This document shows, in pieces, positions 22,995 to 32,563 of a DNA stretch of 64,000 bases. Each line of letters opens with the position of its first letter. The first letter of the stretch is position 1. The position numbers and the translations under genes were made by a program. This stretch comes from Chionoecetes opilio. Taxonomy: Eukaryota > Arthropoda > Malacostraca > Decapoda > Majidae. The stretch covers positions 1 to 64,000 of the forward strand of contig JACEEZ010013998.1 in assembly GCA_016584305.1 (NCBI GenBank), in the 5' to 3' direction. The notes below the pieces were generated by a model. The model had not been told where the DNA came from and ran no database searches. It saw nothing but the letters and a program-made list of their open reading frames with translations.

Positions 22995-23236
22995 TTAGTT
23001 ATAACATGTTTTCGCTCCTTCATTATATCGAAATAGACTGAATAATATAAATAATTGTAGTACACGTTTTTTTAGGAATTCCTCGGCAGCGTTGTGTCAG
23101 TGATAGGGTTGTGCAGTATCAAGAAAAGACCGGTATGGGCCCCAGACATAACTACGTCACGGTTTGTTTACATCGGTGCATTGTGGGGATAAGGCGGGGT
23201 CGCCGCGGGTGGACCTACGAAGGGAAAACTACGGCG

Positions 23237-23279
23237 ATGGAAGAATTTCGAGTTATTTTGCGCGAAATTGATATTCCAG
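23237..23279 (+). CDS. Possible 5' exon fragment (MEEFRVILREIDIP), function uncertain
   Basis: An ATG in good context (GGCGATGG) opens MEEFRVILREIDIP and meets CCAG|GTGCTA, a possible donor. Such a lead resembles the N-termini of some multicopy invertebrate SAP/YqaJ-type proteins ('IPGASL' style), but the next exon is not found and only 14 residues support this. It may be a transposon relic. Weak. Confidence 0.2.
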
Positions 23280-23346
23280 GTGCTATATTACTGTGCTGTT
23301 CTCGCACCGGAATGGTTCTCGCACTCGCATGGGAACCGGGCTTTAA

Positions 23347-23609
23347 AGCCCGGTTCCCACCATCCCGCTTGTACGGCCGCCGTACAACAACAAAGACGTC
23401 ACAATGACGTCACAACAAAGTCTACCGCACCGCCGTACCGCTGTACGGCCGCCGTACAAAGTTAAATTCAAGTCATCTCTCCCGCTCGAGCAGAGTTGCC
23501 AACTGTGCCCAGTTACCACAAATACCACTCAAGCGGTGATGATGGTGACGTCATTGTTGAGCGGTGTTGTTGTAAGACGGCCGTTCAAGCGGGCTGATGG
23601 GAACCGGCC
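23347..23609. mobile_element. 263-bp MITE, TTAA target, adjoining a second copy end-to-end
   Basis: TIRs begin AGCCCGGTTCCCA and, from the other end, GGCCGGTTCCCATCA. TTAA is at 23343-23346 and 23610-23613. Immediately left, the sequence GGGAACCGGGC mirrors the left end across the TTAA, so a second element of the same family ended at the same target. The junction is a perfect palindrome of about 28 bases centred near 23344. Confidence 0.85.
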
Positions 23610-24211
23610 TTAACTCTTGTGACGTCGCCAGCAAGTTTCGCGCCACGGCTGGAATGTGGCTGTTGTTTTTCTCGTGCTTTTTACAAAAGTCATGTTTTTA
23701 GGGAAATAAGACGTGAAAATGAATATTTTTTTGTGGCTTAGGTATTTTGAATGATCATTCAACATAATTATGCAAAGAAAAAATGGGTCTGGACGATTAC
23801 TTTAAGAAAGGTAATTTATATCCCACTGTCTGCAGGTGGGAAAAACCCCTCTCTCTCTCTCTCTCTCATTATTTTCCTATTGTATATCCTCCTGCGTAGT
23901 ATACTCAATACTTTCCGTATTGGCAATTCTGTCTTCTGCTCGTCACCCAATTTTTTTTTAAAGTGACATAGAGAGAGGCAAGGCAACTTTAGGCAAGGTA
24001 AGGCAAGGCAAGGGATGGGTATAGCGTATGGGAAGATATGTGTACAGTAGGGAAGACAGGTATATGGGATTGAAGTGACGTGAAATTAAGTGTCAGACTG
24101 TACTTCGAGATGTGTTGATATTTTGTGTGAAATGTTAGGTGGGGAAGTTTAGATAACCGGTTGTGTGTGCGTGTGTGTGTGTGTTGGGGTGCGGTAGGTG
24201 GGGGAAGGTAG

Positions 24212-24520
24212 GGTTGTGCGGTATCAAGAAAATACCGGTATTGCCGATACCGGTTTACGGGAATAATACCGGTGTCCTCACACCGGTATCAGTGACGATA
24301 CCGGTATACCGATACCGTGCCAAAATACCTGTATTACCGGTATCGGTATTTGCTTTTTCGTGTTTTTTTTACTTGTCCATTCTCAGACAATTATTAACCT
24401 CTACAGCATCGACCCCCCTAAAATAAAGTTTCCTGTGGCGTCGGGCGTTGGCCATCTCTTTTTTTACCTACCGTACAGCATAGACCCCCCTAAAATAAAG
24501 TTTTATGTGGCGTAGGCCAG
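24212..24520 (+). mobile_element. ACCGGTAT-family element, second copy
   Basis: Starts TAGGGTTGTGCGGTATCAAG as at 10193, with the same block of ACCGGTAT repeats and two ~80-bp tail units (ACAGCATMGACCCCCCTAAAA). The 3' end is cut by a SINE-A fragment. Confidence 0.75.
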
Positions 24521-24532
24521 TATACTATAACA

Positions 24533-24625
24533 ATTAAAACCCGAGCCCCTGTCCACCCAGCAGTGAATGGGTAGCCGGGGGTTTGTGACCCCCCTCCCGG
24601 GGTGGTGGCTTCGGCCAACACTAAA
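24533..24625 (+). mobile_element. SINE-A body fragment
   Basis: Matches the body part of SINE-A (AAAACCCGAGCCCCTGTCCA through AACACTAAAGCCC). It lacks the tRNA head and the tail. Confidence 0.8.
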
Positions 24626-24847
24626 GCCCCCTTAACACATTCCATAATGGAACCACGAACGCGCCAACAATGCAATGCGCGGCGCCGTCATGGTCCTGGT
24701 TATGGGTCCATCGTGACTGATCGTGACGCTCGTGACGCGCTCGGCCGAGGCCACGAAAAGTTAGTGCATGCACTAAAAAATCGGGAAGCTCCCAGAATTT
24801 TGTACCCAACGCAGCGCTATCGTATGTAAATAAATAAAAATCCGTAA

Positions 24848-25272
24848 AACACACTAAAGAAAGGCCATTATGACTCAAGAAATATGCATGAACTTAATAT
24901 TCACCAACTCCAGCTCCCATTTAATATTTTGCGAGAAAACTTTTTACATGGACAATATCAATAGAAGCGGAATTTCATTAGCTTTCCATTGATATATTTC
25001 GTTTTCTGATAAATGAATTAGCAGCATGCATAAATGAGCGTTAACTATATAAACAACATCATGAAATCGGGTAATTTTTCCCGATTGATGGTGTTATTTA
25101 TTTAGTCAACGCTAATTTATGCATCCTGCTAATTCATTGATCAGAAAACGAAATGTATCAATGGAAAGCTAATGAAATTTCGCTTCTATTCATATTCTCC
25201 ATGTAAAAAGTTTTCTCGCAAAGTATTAAATGACGAAGAGTTTAATAGAATATTAAGTTCATGCATATTTCC
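24848..25272. mobile_element. Foldback element, two ~200-bp arms head to head
   Basis: Arms 24876-25063 and 25080-25272 are inverted copies with a ~15-base spacer; the DNA or RNA could form a hairpin of about 190 bp. The outer end carries GAATATTAAGTTCATGCATA. The left arm continues further (to about 24848) in the same way as the single arm at 21560-21900. Confidence 0.85.
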
Positions 25273-26595
25273 CGTATCCAGACAGTGAGGACTCTCGATA
25301 GCAAGTAAATTTGTCTGCTGTCATCTAAACTCCATTTACCTTTGCCTTTTTACGCTGAAACTGTAGGGATTGAATCCCTACAGTCTCCCTACAGTGAATC
25401 CTCCATTTGTTTATCAGATGGCTAAGACCGCTTGTCAATCGGAAGCGGGATTCCAAAGATATAAGCTCCTGAAAAACGTGATGGTCGGTCGGGTCGGTTC
25501 GGCCGCTTATCCCGGAAAAATCCGAGTGGGTGAGGACTCACGAGCGCTTCGCGCTCGCTCGTAATTATTATTGTTATTATTTCAAAGGCGTAGACGGAGA
25601 CACGTGAAACGCGATTTTCCTCAAAATAGATGGTAAAGATATGACTGACCCCTCATGTCTATGGGTATGACCAAATGTCTAGCTACGCCCCGGGCGTAGC
25701 TAGACATTTGGGGGCCAGGGGGGCTTACTTCTTGGGGGGCCCCTCTAAAGTTTGCAGGTGTTTGGGGGGTGGGGGGGTTGAGCGAAGCGAGCCCAACCAG
25801 CTGGGGGGATTCTGGAAATCTTTGGAAAATGAGCAAATTTTGGTGCATTTTGACACTTTGAGACTTTCAATGCCCATAAATCCTTTCTGATTCTGCCTTA
25901 TGAAAGAAAAAAATAACAAGAAATGCAAATAAATAGCGGACCGACTCCGAAAAAATATTGAGTAAATAAAAGAAATAAGAAATACTTACGTTCACCACTT
26001 CGTAGCTCGAAACTTCCCGAGTCAACTTTTTATGGTTTATATGCCAATAAAAGCGGATTATTATGAGGATTCCAACGCTACCATTATAATTTTCATATGG
26101 CCATTATGGCCAGCTCGGGACACGCTTTAAAGGGACGACAATTCGCGCGCACAGGCTGCCTGCTGAATGGAAACTGACACACAAACCCTTATCATTTCAC
26201 ATCCACTCACACGAGAGAATTGACAATTAGTTTATTTTATAGGTCTAGGTTGGATCTTTGACGCAAAACATTTTGACGCAATTCTGATAAATACTTTATT
26301 TTTGGCAAATTTTTAACTGTTTTTTGACGCAATTCGCGTTAAAAGCTCAGATTACAGACGGGCCCGTTTTGACGCGATCGCGTCACCGTGCGTGAAAGGG
26401 TTAATCAGAATTAAAAAGCCTATATGATGGTACTCAAAAGATACAGATCAAATTAAACACAAACCCCAAGGAGTTTAAGCCAAGTTTGTAGAGGATCACA
26501 GGAGTTTTGTTTGATTGCGTGATGCATTTGAGGGCCCGGGGGGCGATTTCAAACGCCCCCCCCCCTTAGCTACTCGACTGGTCATATCTGAGGTG
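25273..26595. other. Unassigned, TE-like, with a perfect 41-base palindrome
   Basis: No gene recognised. Holds a perfect palindrome at 25671-25711 (two 20-base arms, CCAAATGTCTAGCTACGCCC and its complement, around one base) and G-rich/C-rich tracts at 25710-25770 and 26530-26565. Together these look like the two ends of a hAT-like or other small element (about 25637-26590). The 26230-26400 part ends GAAAGGGTTAA, the usual end of TTAA-type MITEs, but no partner was found. Confidence 0.45.
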
Positions 26596-26599
26596 TGAA

Positions 26600-26652
26600 C
26601 TCTCCGACACACACACACACACACACACACACAGTCACACACACACACACAG

Positions 26653-26696
<44 letters not shown>

Positions 26697-26712
26697 ACAC
26701 ACAGTCTCACAC
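26600..26712. repeat. (CA)n microsatellite
   Basis: Uninterrupted (CA)n with a few AGTCACA breaks. Confidence 0.95.
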
Positions 26713-26729
26713 ACATATTTTTGAAATAA

Positions 26730-26832
26730 TTATATTAATAATAAAATAATAATAATAATTTGGATGATAATAATAATAACAATAATGACAATGATGATGC
26801 CATTATTAACCATTATAATAATAGACTAAGAC

Positions 26833-26889
<57 letters not shown>

Positions 26890-26890
26890 T
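26730..26890. repeat. (AAT)n / (ATAATA)n microsatellite
   Basis: Imperfect at first, then a nearly pure run of TAA at about 26832-26885. Confidence 0.93.
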
Positions 26891-27177
26891 AATGAAAATG
26901 TGAGCTAGGCTAGATTTGTATAGTGACGCCTGTGTGATATGTAATGATCCGTTTTCTGTGATGGTCTGCCCTCAGGGGTAGAGGGAGGGATGGAGGTTTC
27001 ACAGAGCGGCATTGTCAGCTGAACTGCAATCGGCCAATGATAACACGCGCCTCAGATTCTCAGGCTCTGAGCCAATGAGCGTTACGCTACCATACGTGTC
27101 TCGGCAGTCGGAGTAGTCACTAGTCTGTTCTTGGTCTTGGTACTAGTCAGAAGTCTGTTTCGAGAAAAGAAAGAGAG

Positions 27178-27353
27178 AAAAAAACATAATACCGAAATCC
27201 AATACCGACCAAATAATATACCGATACCGGTATACCGATGCAATACTAATACCGATACCGGTATACCGGAAAATATAAATATCGGTAATACCGTTAATAC
27301 CGGTGCTAAAATACCGGTATTTCGGTATACCGGATACCGGTGCACATCCCTAG
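27178..27353 (-). mobile_element. ACCGGTAT-family element, minus orientation
   Basis: Dense ATACCGGTAT motifs ending CCGGTGCACATCCCTA. Read on the minus strand this gives the family end TAGGGATGTGCACCGG. Confidence 0.7.
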
Positions 27354-27659
27354 AAAGAGGACTCACTTCACTCTGGAGAGCTATCACGGTTACAACGTGA
27401 GTATCTGTTATTATAGCGATACCATTAATGTTAATTGAAAGAAAATAAATAAGTCAAGTTTCATTATTATAATATATTAAACATTTGCGTACATTCATTT
27501 GATATTCTACCTAGGTAGTATTTGCATAGCCAAATTATATTTTCGATATTGTAAGATCCGGCCAGTTTGTTAATTAGCCACATGTTTTATAATAGTTTCA
27601 AATATTTATATTGTTTAAGATTTTAGTTGATGATATTGATAAAGGCTGATTTTATAGGT

Positions 27660-27866
27660 TTGGCACTTTTCAAAGGTGTTTTTAGGTGGTTTTAGAGCAA
27701 AAACAGATTTTTTGGTTTTATTCTAGAATAAAAATTAACGTTAACGGTTTATCGATAACTTCCGTTACATTTTTAAAGAATTAACTGATTAACGGTTATC
27801 GAAGTTAATTTTTTGGATAACGGATTAACTAAAACGAAGTTAACTTTTTGATTAATGGCGCCCACC
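27660..27866 (-). mobile_element. hAT end fragment at the edge of the tandem repeat unit
   Basis: Minus-strand match to 29036-29240, ending at its terminal sequence (GGCGCCCACCACTG at 27852-27865). The large tandem unit starts within a base or two to its right. Confidence 0.75.
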
Positions 27867-28437
27867 ACTGGAAACATGTACTATAAGCAAACCAATCAAC
27901 ACAACAAAAATGACACAATATAGTCGCCTTAGGCTAAGCTGATCTAGAAGACACGCCCCCTGCCTCCTCCCCACTTTCTACAGGGCAAAACTTGAGCAAA
28001 GGAGCAAGAAAAATCTATTATACTTTCTATAGCATGAAAATCGGAAAGACAAATAAAAGAAAGCATCGTTAGACTGATTTCGTAGTGCAAAAATCACTAA
28101 ACTGTCACCATTACCTGTTAAGGGTCATACCGGGTTATGTCATACATCGGGTCATACTAGGTCAAGGTCATTTGTCTGTCAGATTAACTGTTTTAGAAAT
28201 CTATCCATCAAAATATCGCTCCATCCATGTAGCTTTTCTTAGCACATGTCTTTATAATTCATGTATTCGTATATCTATTTATCTATCAAGATATTTAACA
28301 ATCTTTCTATTTATCTGTTCCTTATACATGTCCTCATAATCTATCTTGCTATATCTGTTTTTAAATCATATCCACCCATATATCTACCATGGAGGTCATC
28401 GTTGCATATTCGAGCATGTATTGTATTCACCTATTAC

Positions 28438-29027
28438 CAGAGCTGGGCGCGACTTTAATTTTTTCAGGTGCGACTTTGACTTTGCGACTTTGCCGCCGGA
28501 CCTGGTGCGACTGCGACTCTGCGACTCTATTTTTGGCCCCCCCCAGTGCGACTTGCGACTTTGCGACTTTGCGACTACGACTTATTTTTCCCGGTGCGAC
28601 TCCGCTAAATTACAAAGTAAACTTTAGCGCGATAACAGAAACATGCTTTTATAAGGCAGAAAAACACATATTTATTCATTTTTTAGTTCAAACACAGCCT
28701 AAACTAATATCTACAGGTCCTCCTCCTCCTCCTCCTCTACGTCCTCCTGGCCCATCTTCTCCTCCAGGAGGTCCATGTTCCCTTTGAGGAACACAAGCTC
28801 CTCAAAGTTGACCTCCTCCAGGGAGGACCTCTTGGCCCTGAGGGCGTCCCCGGCCGTGCTGAAGAGCCTCTCCACAGCTGCAGAGCTGTGGGGAGTCGCA
28901 AAGTCCGGTGCAGCTTTGCTTAGTCTGACTTTTTCAAAACGTTAGCGACTTTCGACTTTGCGACCTCAAAATTCATAGTGCGGCAAAGTCGCAAAGTTGC
29001 AACTCGGTGCCGCAACGCCCAGCTCTG
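28438..29027 (-). mobile_element. hAT element, non-autonomous, 590 bp
   Basis: Ends CAGAGCTGGGCG and CGCCCAGCTCTG. The 8-bp TSD CCTATTAC is at 28430-28437 and 29028-29035, diagnostic for hAT. Rich in GCGACTTTGCGAC motifs at both ends. It keeps the 3' end of the transposase gene on the minus strand. Confidence 0.93.
28711..28899 (-). pseudogene. hAT transposase C-terminal (dimerisation domain) remnant
   Basis: The minus strand reads ATPHSSAAVERLFSTAG, then KRSSLEEVNFEELVFLKGN, an acidic tail and a stop at 28713-28711. This is the conserved hAT C-terminal dimerisation region (SS-x-x-ERxFS ... KR-x-x-L ... E-x-LVFL-x-x-N). The rest of the transposase is missing, so this is a deletion derivative. 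The corresponding stretch in U3 (about 40722-40890) is damaged by indels. Confidence 0.88.
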
Positions 29028-29035
29028 CCTATTAC

Positions 29036-29681
29036 CAGTGGTGGGCGCCGTTAATCAAAAAGTTAACTTTGTTAACCGTTAATCCGTTATCCAAAAAATT
29101 TACTTCGATAATCGTTAATCAGTTAATTCTTTAAAAGTTAATTCTTTAAAAATGTAACGGAAGTTATCGATAAACCGTTAACGTTAATTTTTATTCTAGA
29201 AAAAAAACAAAAAATCTGTTTTTGCTCTAAAACCTAACCTAAAACCTAAAAACACCTTTGAAAAGTGACAAAACTATAACATCAGCCTTTATGGGGTTTT
29301 TTAAGGGCTTTAGAACCCAAAAACTATAGGTTTTTTTTGCTTTAGAGTTTAAAAAAAAAAAGCAATTTTAGTTTTAACTTTAAAAAAAAAAGAAAAAAAA
29401 AGGCTGATTTCATAGTTTTGGCCCTGTTTTAGGTTTTTAAAGGCTTTTAGAGCCAGAAAAGGGTGAAAAAAAACTTAAATGAAACACAATATTAGTATTA
29501 AACTAAAAAAAAATATTGATAAAGTGAAATTTTTGGGTTAGCAGACTTGAGTTAACGGAAGTTAAATGTAACGGAAGTTAATTAGTCCGATAATGATTTC
29601 CAAAGTTAACTTAAAAGTTAAATCGTTAACGAAAATGTTAACTTCGTTAATTAAGGATTAACGGTTTGGTGCCCACCTTTG
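29036..29681. mobile_element. Second hAT MITE, adjacent, same TSD
   Basis: Ends CAGTGGTGGGCGCC and GGTGCCCACCTTTG, with sub-terminal GTTAATC/GTTAACG repeats. CCTATTAC flanks it at 29028-29035 and 29682-29689. It therefore used the TSD left by, or split by, the neighbouring hAT element. Confidence 0.9.
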
Positions 29682-29714
29682 CCTATTACAAACATGATGG
29701 CTATCAACCTACTA

Positions 29715-31745
29715 CAGGGAAGTCCCGAAGATACGAGCAGTTAGGTTCCACCTGGCATACTCGTAAAGCGAAATCTCGTATAATGAAACACATAACTAAT
29801 GGTAAAATATAGGTTCGGTTCCAGGACCCCATCAATCAAAAAAAAAAAAAAAGATGTTTTTCAAGCTAAAATAAAATTTGGTAATATTTAGTAGGGGTGC
29901 GAGAACCCCTTGAGGAATCCTATGATCCCTGGTGATATCCTATGGTGCTATCACAGGCGTAGTAGCTGACTGTCTTCTTCAGGAAGGCACAGGTGAGGCG
30001 GATGACGGCGGTTTTTGAGAGAGGCAGCGGACGGGGCAGGCCGCCGCCTCCTCCGCCACGGTAGGTTTGGGCAGGCTTAAACGTCTTATCACTCGTTATT
30101 ATACAACTTAGTGATTATGGTGAGATGTTATATACACGTGTCATTATCTAAATCAATGTAGTACCATGTGTCGCCTTAAATAAGGGCCATTTAAAGATGT
30201 TATGATAAGGTGACTGCTGGCGAGGCAGTGAGTGACGGAGAAATTCTTGCCTCGGAATCCCCCCATAACACAAATATTCACTATTTTAACCCACATACAC
30301 ACCTTCTACCATCAAAACATTAGCAACACAGGCTCCTTATTTATATACAGGGAGGTCCCGTTATACGAGCATTCGGTATACGAGAATCCGATGATACGAG
30401 ATGTGTAAATTAGGGTCTATTTTCAATATAAGAAATCGAAAATCCAATGCTACGACATTCAAACTGGGGTGAGTAAAATTATCAAGTTCAAAATACTCGC
30501 CCTACCACTCACAGTCTGGACAAAGGGGGATTTGGTTGACCCCAGTCAGGTCACCCCTAGCAAGCCGTGACCTGAAGGGTAATTAAGCATATGGCGCGGC
30601 CTGACATTTAGTGGTAATTAGCCAGGTGTGCGGCTCCAACCTTGGGACTGCAGTCAGTGACCTGAAGGGTAATTAAGCATATGGCGCGGCCTGATCCTTA
30701 GGGATAATTAGCAGGTGTGCAGCCCCAATCTTGGGACCTCTACACTACCCTCTTTTGTATCACGCGGGGTCCCCTACAGTACAACGTCTTTTTTGCTTGT
30801 TATGTATGTTTTATGTTTAATTAATGTGCAGTTATGTTATTTTGTGTGCTATTTGCTCTTTCAGAATGTTTTTTCTACAGAATAGGTAGTACAGTGTGGG
30901 TAATATAGATGCTGTGTGTTTGTTGTGTTTGCTATAGTTTATTTTAGCTTGAAAAACACGTCTTTTTTTTCTCTTTTTTTTTTAATTGATGGTCCTGGAA
31001 CCAAACCTATATTTTACCATTAGTTATGTGTTTCGTTATACGAGATTTCGCTTTACGAGTATGCCAGGTGGAACATAACTGCTCGTATCTTTGGGACCTC
31101 CCTGTATCTCACTGTCTGATACATTAAAACTCCTTAAAACGCAAGCATTCCGAATAAAACGAGAATTAGTTTTAGATAACGGGGACAGAAGGCGGAGAGA
31201 GGCAGTCTGGCATACTATTCTTGCCCGGAAATATGTCTCTCTGGCTTGTGATTGGTCGAGAAGTTTTAAAAACTGTTTGTCATTGGCTGGTGACGGATGA
31301 CGCCTTAGCCAGTCACAACCTTCCTACTCGTTTACGACCTATCGAGGGAGCTTTGTAGCTTCCATCGTTAGGGAAAGTAGTATCTAGGTAGTGCGAGCAG
31401 GTCGTTGCTGGTCATAGTACCTCCATTGCTGGCTTCTCGCCCAGGGTTGTGAATTTTTATAGGCCACATTATCGTACCGAGCCACCAGAATTATCATATT
31501 TTCAGATTGATTATCGTACAACCTTAGGTAAAATCATATAGTCAGTAAATGACTTTATAATTTTAGTAAATAACTTGTAATTTACTTTAGTAAGTAACTT
31601 GTAATTTACTTTAGTAAATAACTTGGTAATTTTACTCACCCCAGTTTGAATGTCGTAACATTGGATTTTCGATCTCGTATATTGAAAATAGACCCTAATT
31701 TACACATCTTGTATCATCGGATTCTCGTATAACGGGACCTCCCTG
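29715..31745 (+). mobile_element. Tigger/pogo-like element (outer), TA target
   Basis: Left end CAGGGAAGTCCCGAAGATAC, right end TATAACGGGACCTCCCTG, TA on both sides (29713-29714, 31746-31747). Only the outer ~165 and ~105 bp match the full-length relative at 34734-36086. The interior (29880-31640) differs and is split by an inverted copy at 30348-31104. On the minus strand about 30058-29950 reads LPLSKTAVIRLTCAFLKK, reminiscent of helix 2 of bHLH-PAS proteins, but this is too short to call. Confidence 0.7.
30348..31104 (-). mobile_element. Nested Tigger-like element, opposite orientation, 757 bp
   Basis: Begins CAGGGAGGTCCCGTTATACG and ends TATCTTTGGGACCTCCCTG; TA flanks it on both sides (30346-30347, 31105-31106). 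It includes two ~110-bp tandem units with GGTAATTAAGCATATGGCGC. The matching site in U3 (about 42463) lacks it. Confidence 0.85.
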
Positions 31746-31796
31746 TAGTTCTGCATTAATGTAGCCTACACTTGCTCAGCGTGCCAGGTAAGGTGC

Positions 31797-31982
31797 TTGC
31801 CCATCTATAGCTGACACGGATCTGCACCCATCTGCTGAAGCATCAGAGACCTCAGCAGACTGGGTTCACGCCTGGTAAGTCAACAATGGACCATATCCTA
31901 GAGCTTTGTGTCCTGGTGGAACGCCGACGTGAGTTTCAACAGGGAATGCTTGCAGCCTAAGTTCATCTCAAGAAGACGTTTG
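31797..31982 (+). mobile_element. LINE reverse transcriptase fragment
   Basis: Encodes MDHILELCVLVERRREF and, after a stop, LKKT, matching the start of the RT domain more fully preserved at 57010-57246 (RTE-like). The same TAA inside the reading frame is present in the copies at 43110-43300 and 57164, so they descend from one damaged source or were copied together. Truncated at 31982, next to the alanine racemase 5' region. Confidence 0.75.
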
Positions 31983-32382
31983 CCAGGTAGGCAGGTGGCT
32001 TCAGGTGCGTGGCGTGGAACCGTCCGCCGCAGCATCACCACCACACCCACCATGGGCAGCGGAGCGAGTGTCGCCTTTAATGCAACCTTAAACCCTATTA
32101 TGTCTAAACATTAGCAATGATTGGCAGGGAAGCTCTCTATACGTTACAGCACCTGACGCAAGGTTTTTGTATTTGAAGCAAAGGTTTGTTTATAACAGGC
32201 ACTGCCCTCAGCTTGCCCTGCAAGTATTAACTTGACCTGAGACAGCCAGGAGCCATCACGGTGGTGGTGGACACACAATGCAGGGTGGCAGTCACGGCTA
32301 AGGTCCTTTATATAGCTACTATCCATGGTGGCAGTGCATCAAAGCCACTGGGTATGGTTCATATTTGTGTAATGTGTTGCAG
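31983..32382 (+). promoter_or_regulatory. Upstream region of alanine racemase copy 2, possible leader exon
   Basis: Contains an ATG in strong context (CACCCACCATGG at about 32044-32055) that opens 20 codons (MGSGASVAFN...) and could be a leader exon, with donor unclear. No TATA box stands out. Whether translation starts here, at an ATG at 32365, or at the exon 1 Met codon at 32392 cannot be decided from sequence alone. Confidence 0.3.
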
Positions 32383-32563
32383 TGTGAGGCGATGACAGGC
32401 GGCGTGTGCATGAGGGGTGAGGCCCGGCAGAAGGCGGCGCCCTCCTCTGCCCTGGCCAGCCAAGCCCTCCGGCAGGTGCGGGCGCCATCCTGCATCCTCG
32501 TCAACCTGGACGCGGTGAGGCACAACGTGCAGGTGCTGAGAGGCCTGGCGGGACCCAACACCG
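32383..32563 (+). CDS. Alanine racemase copy 2, exon 1 (first recognised)
   Basis: Acceptor TTGCAG|TG, donor CCG|GTGAGG, ends in phase 1. Encodes the first barrel strand, LVNLDAVRHNVQVLRGL, matching the N-terminal strand-helix of alanine racemases. The residues before it are not conserved. The open frame continues upstream to an ATG at 32365, so this could also be an unspliced first exon. Confidence 0.85.

Larger units (their letters stand above)
16986..23801. mobile_element. 6.8 kb TTAA-flanked DNA transposon with long TIRs, possibly a decayed autonomous element
   Basis: Left TIR about 16986-17120, right TIR about 23655-23801, inverted, with an estimated three quarters or more of bases matching. 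Both begin AGTAATCGTCCAG and share AATTATGTTGAATG, CTTATTTCC and GACTTTTGTAAAAAGC in order. TTAA is at 16982-16985 and 23802-23805. Contents: an acidic exon at 17223-17465, a PIN/XPG-like gene remnant on the minus strand (21549-19059), and nested MITEs at 17776-18448, 22812-22994 and 23347-23609. A third copy of the terminal 20 bases plus TTAA lies at 19080-19100, so a smaller element 16986-19095 is an alternative reading, but its interior does not match the long TIR. piggyBac or Kolobok is suggested by TTAA only. Confidence 0.65.
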
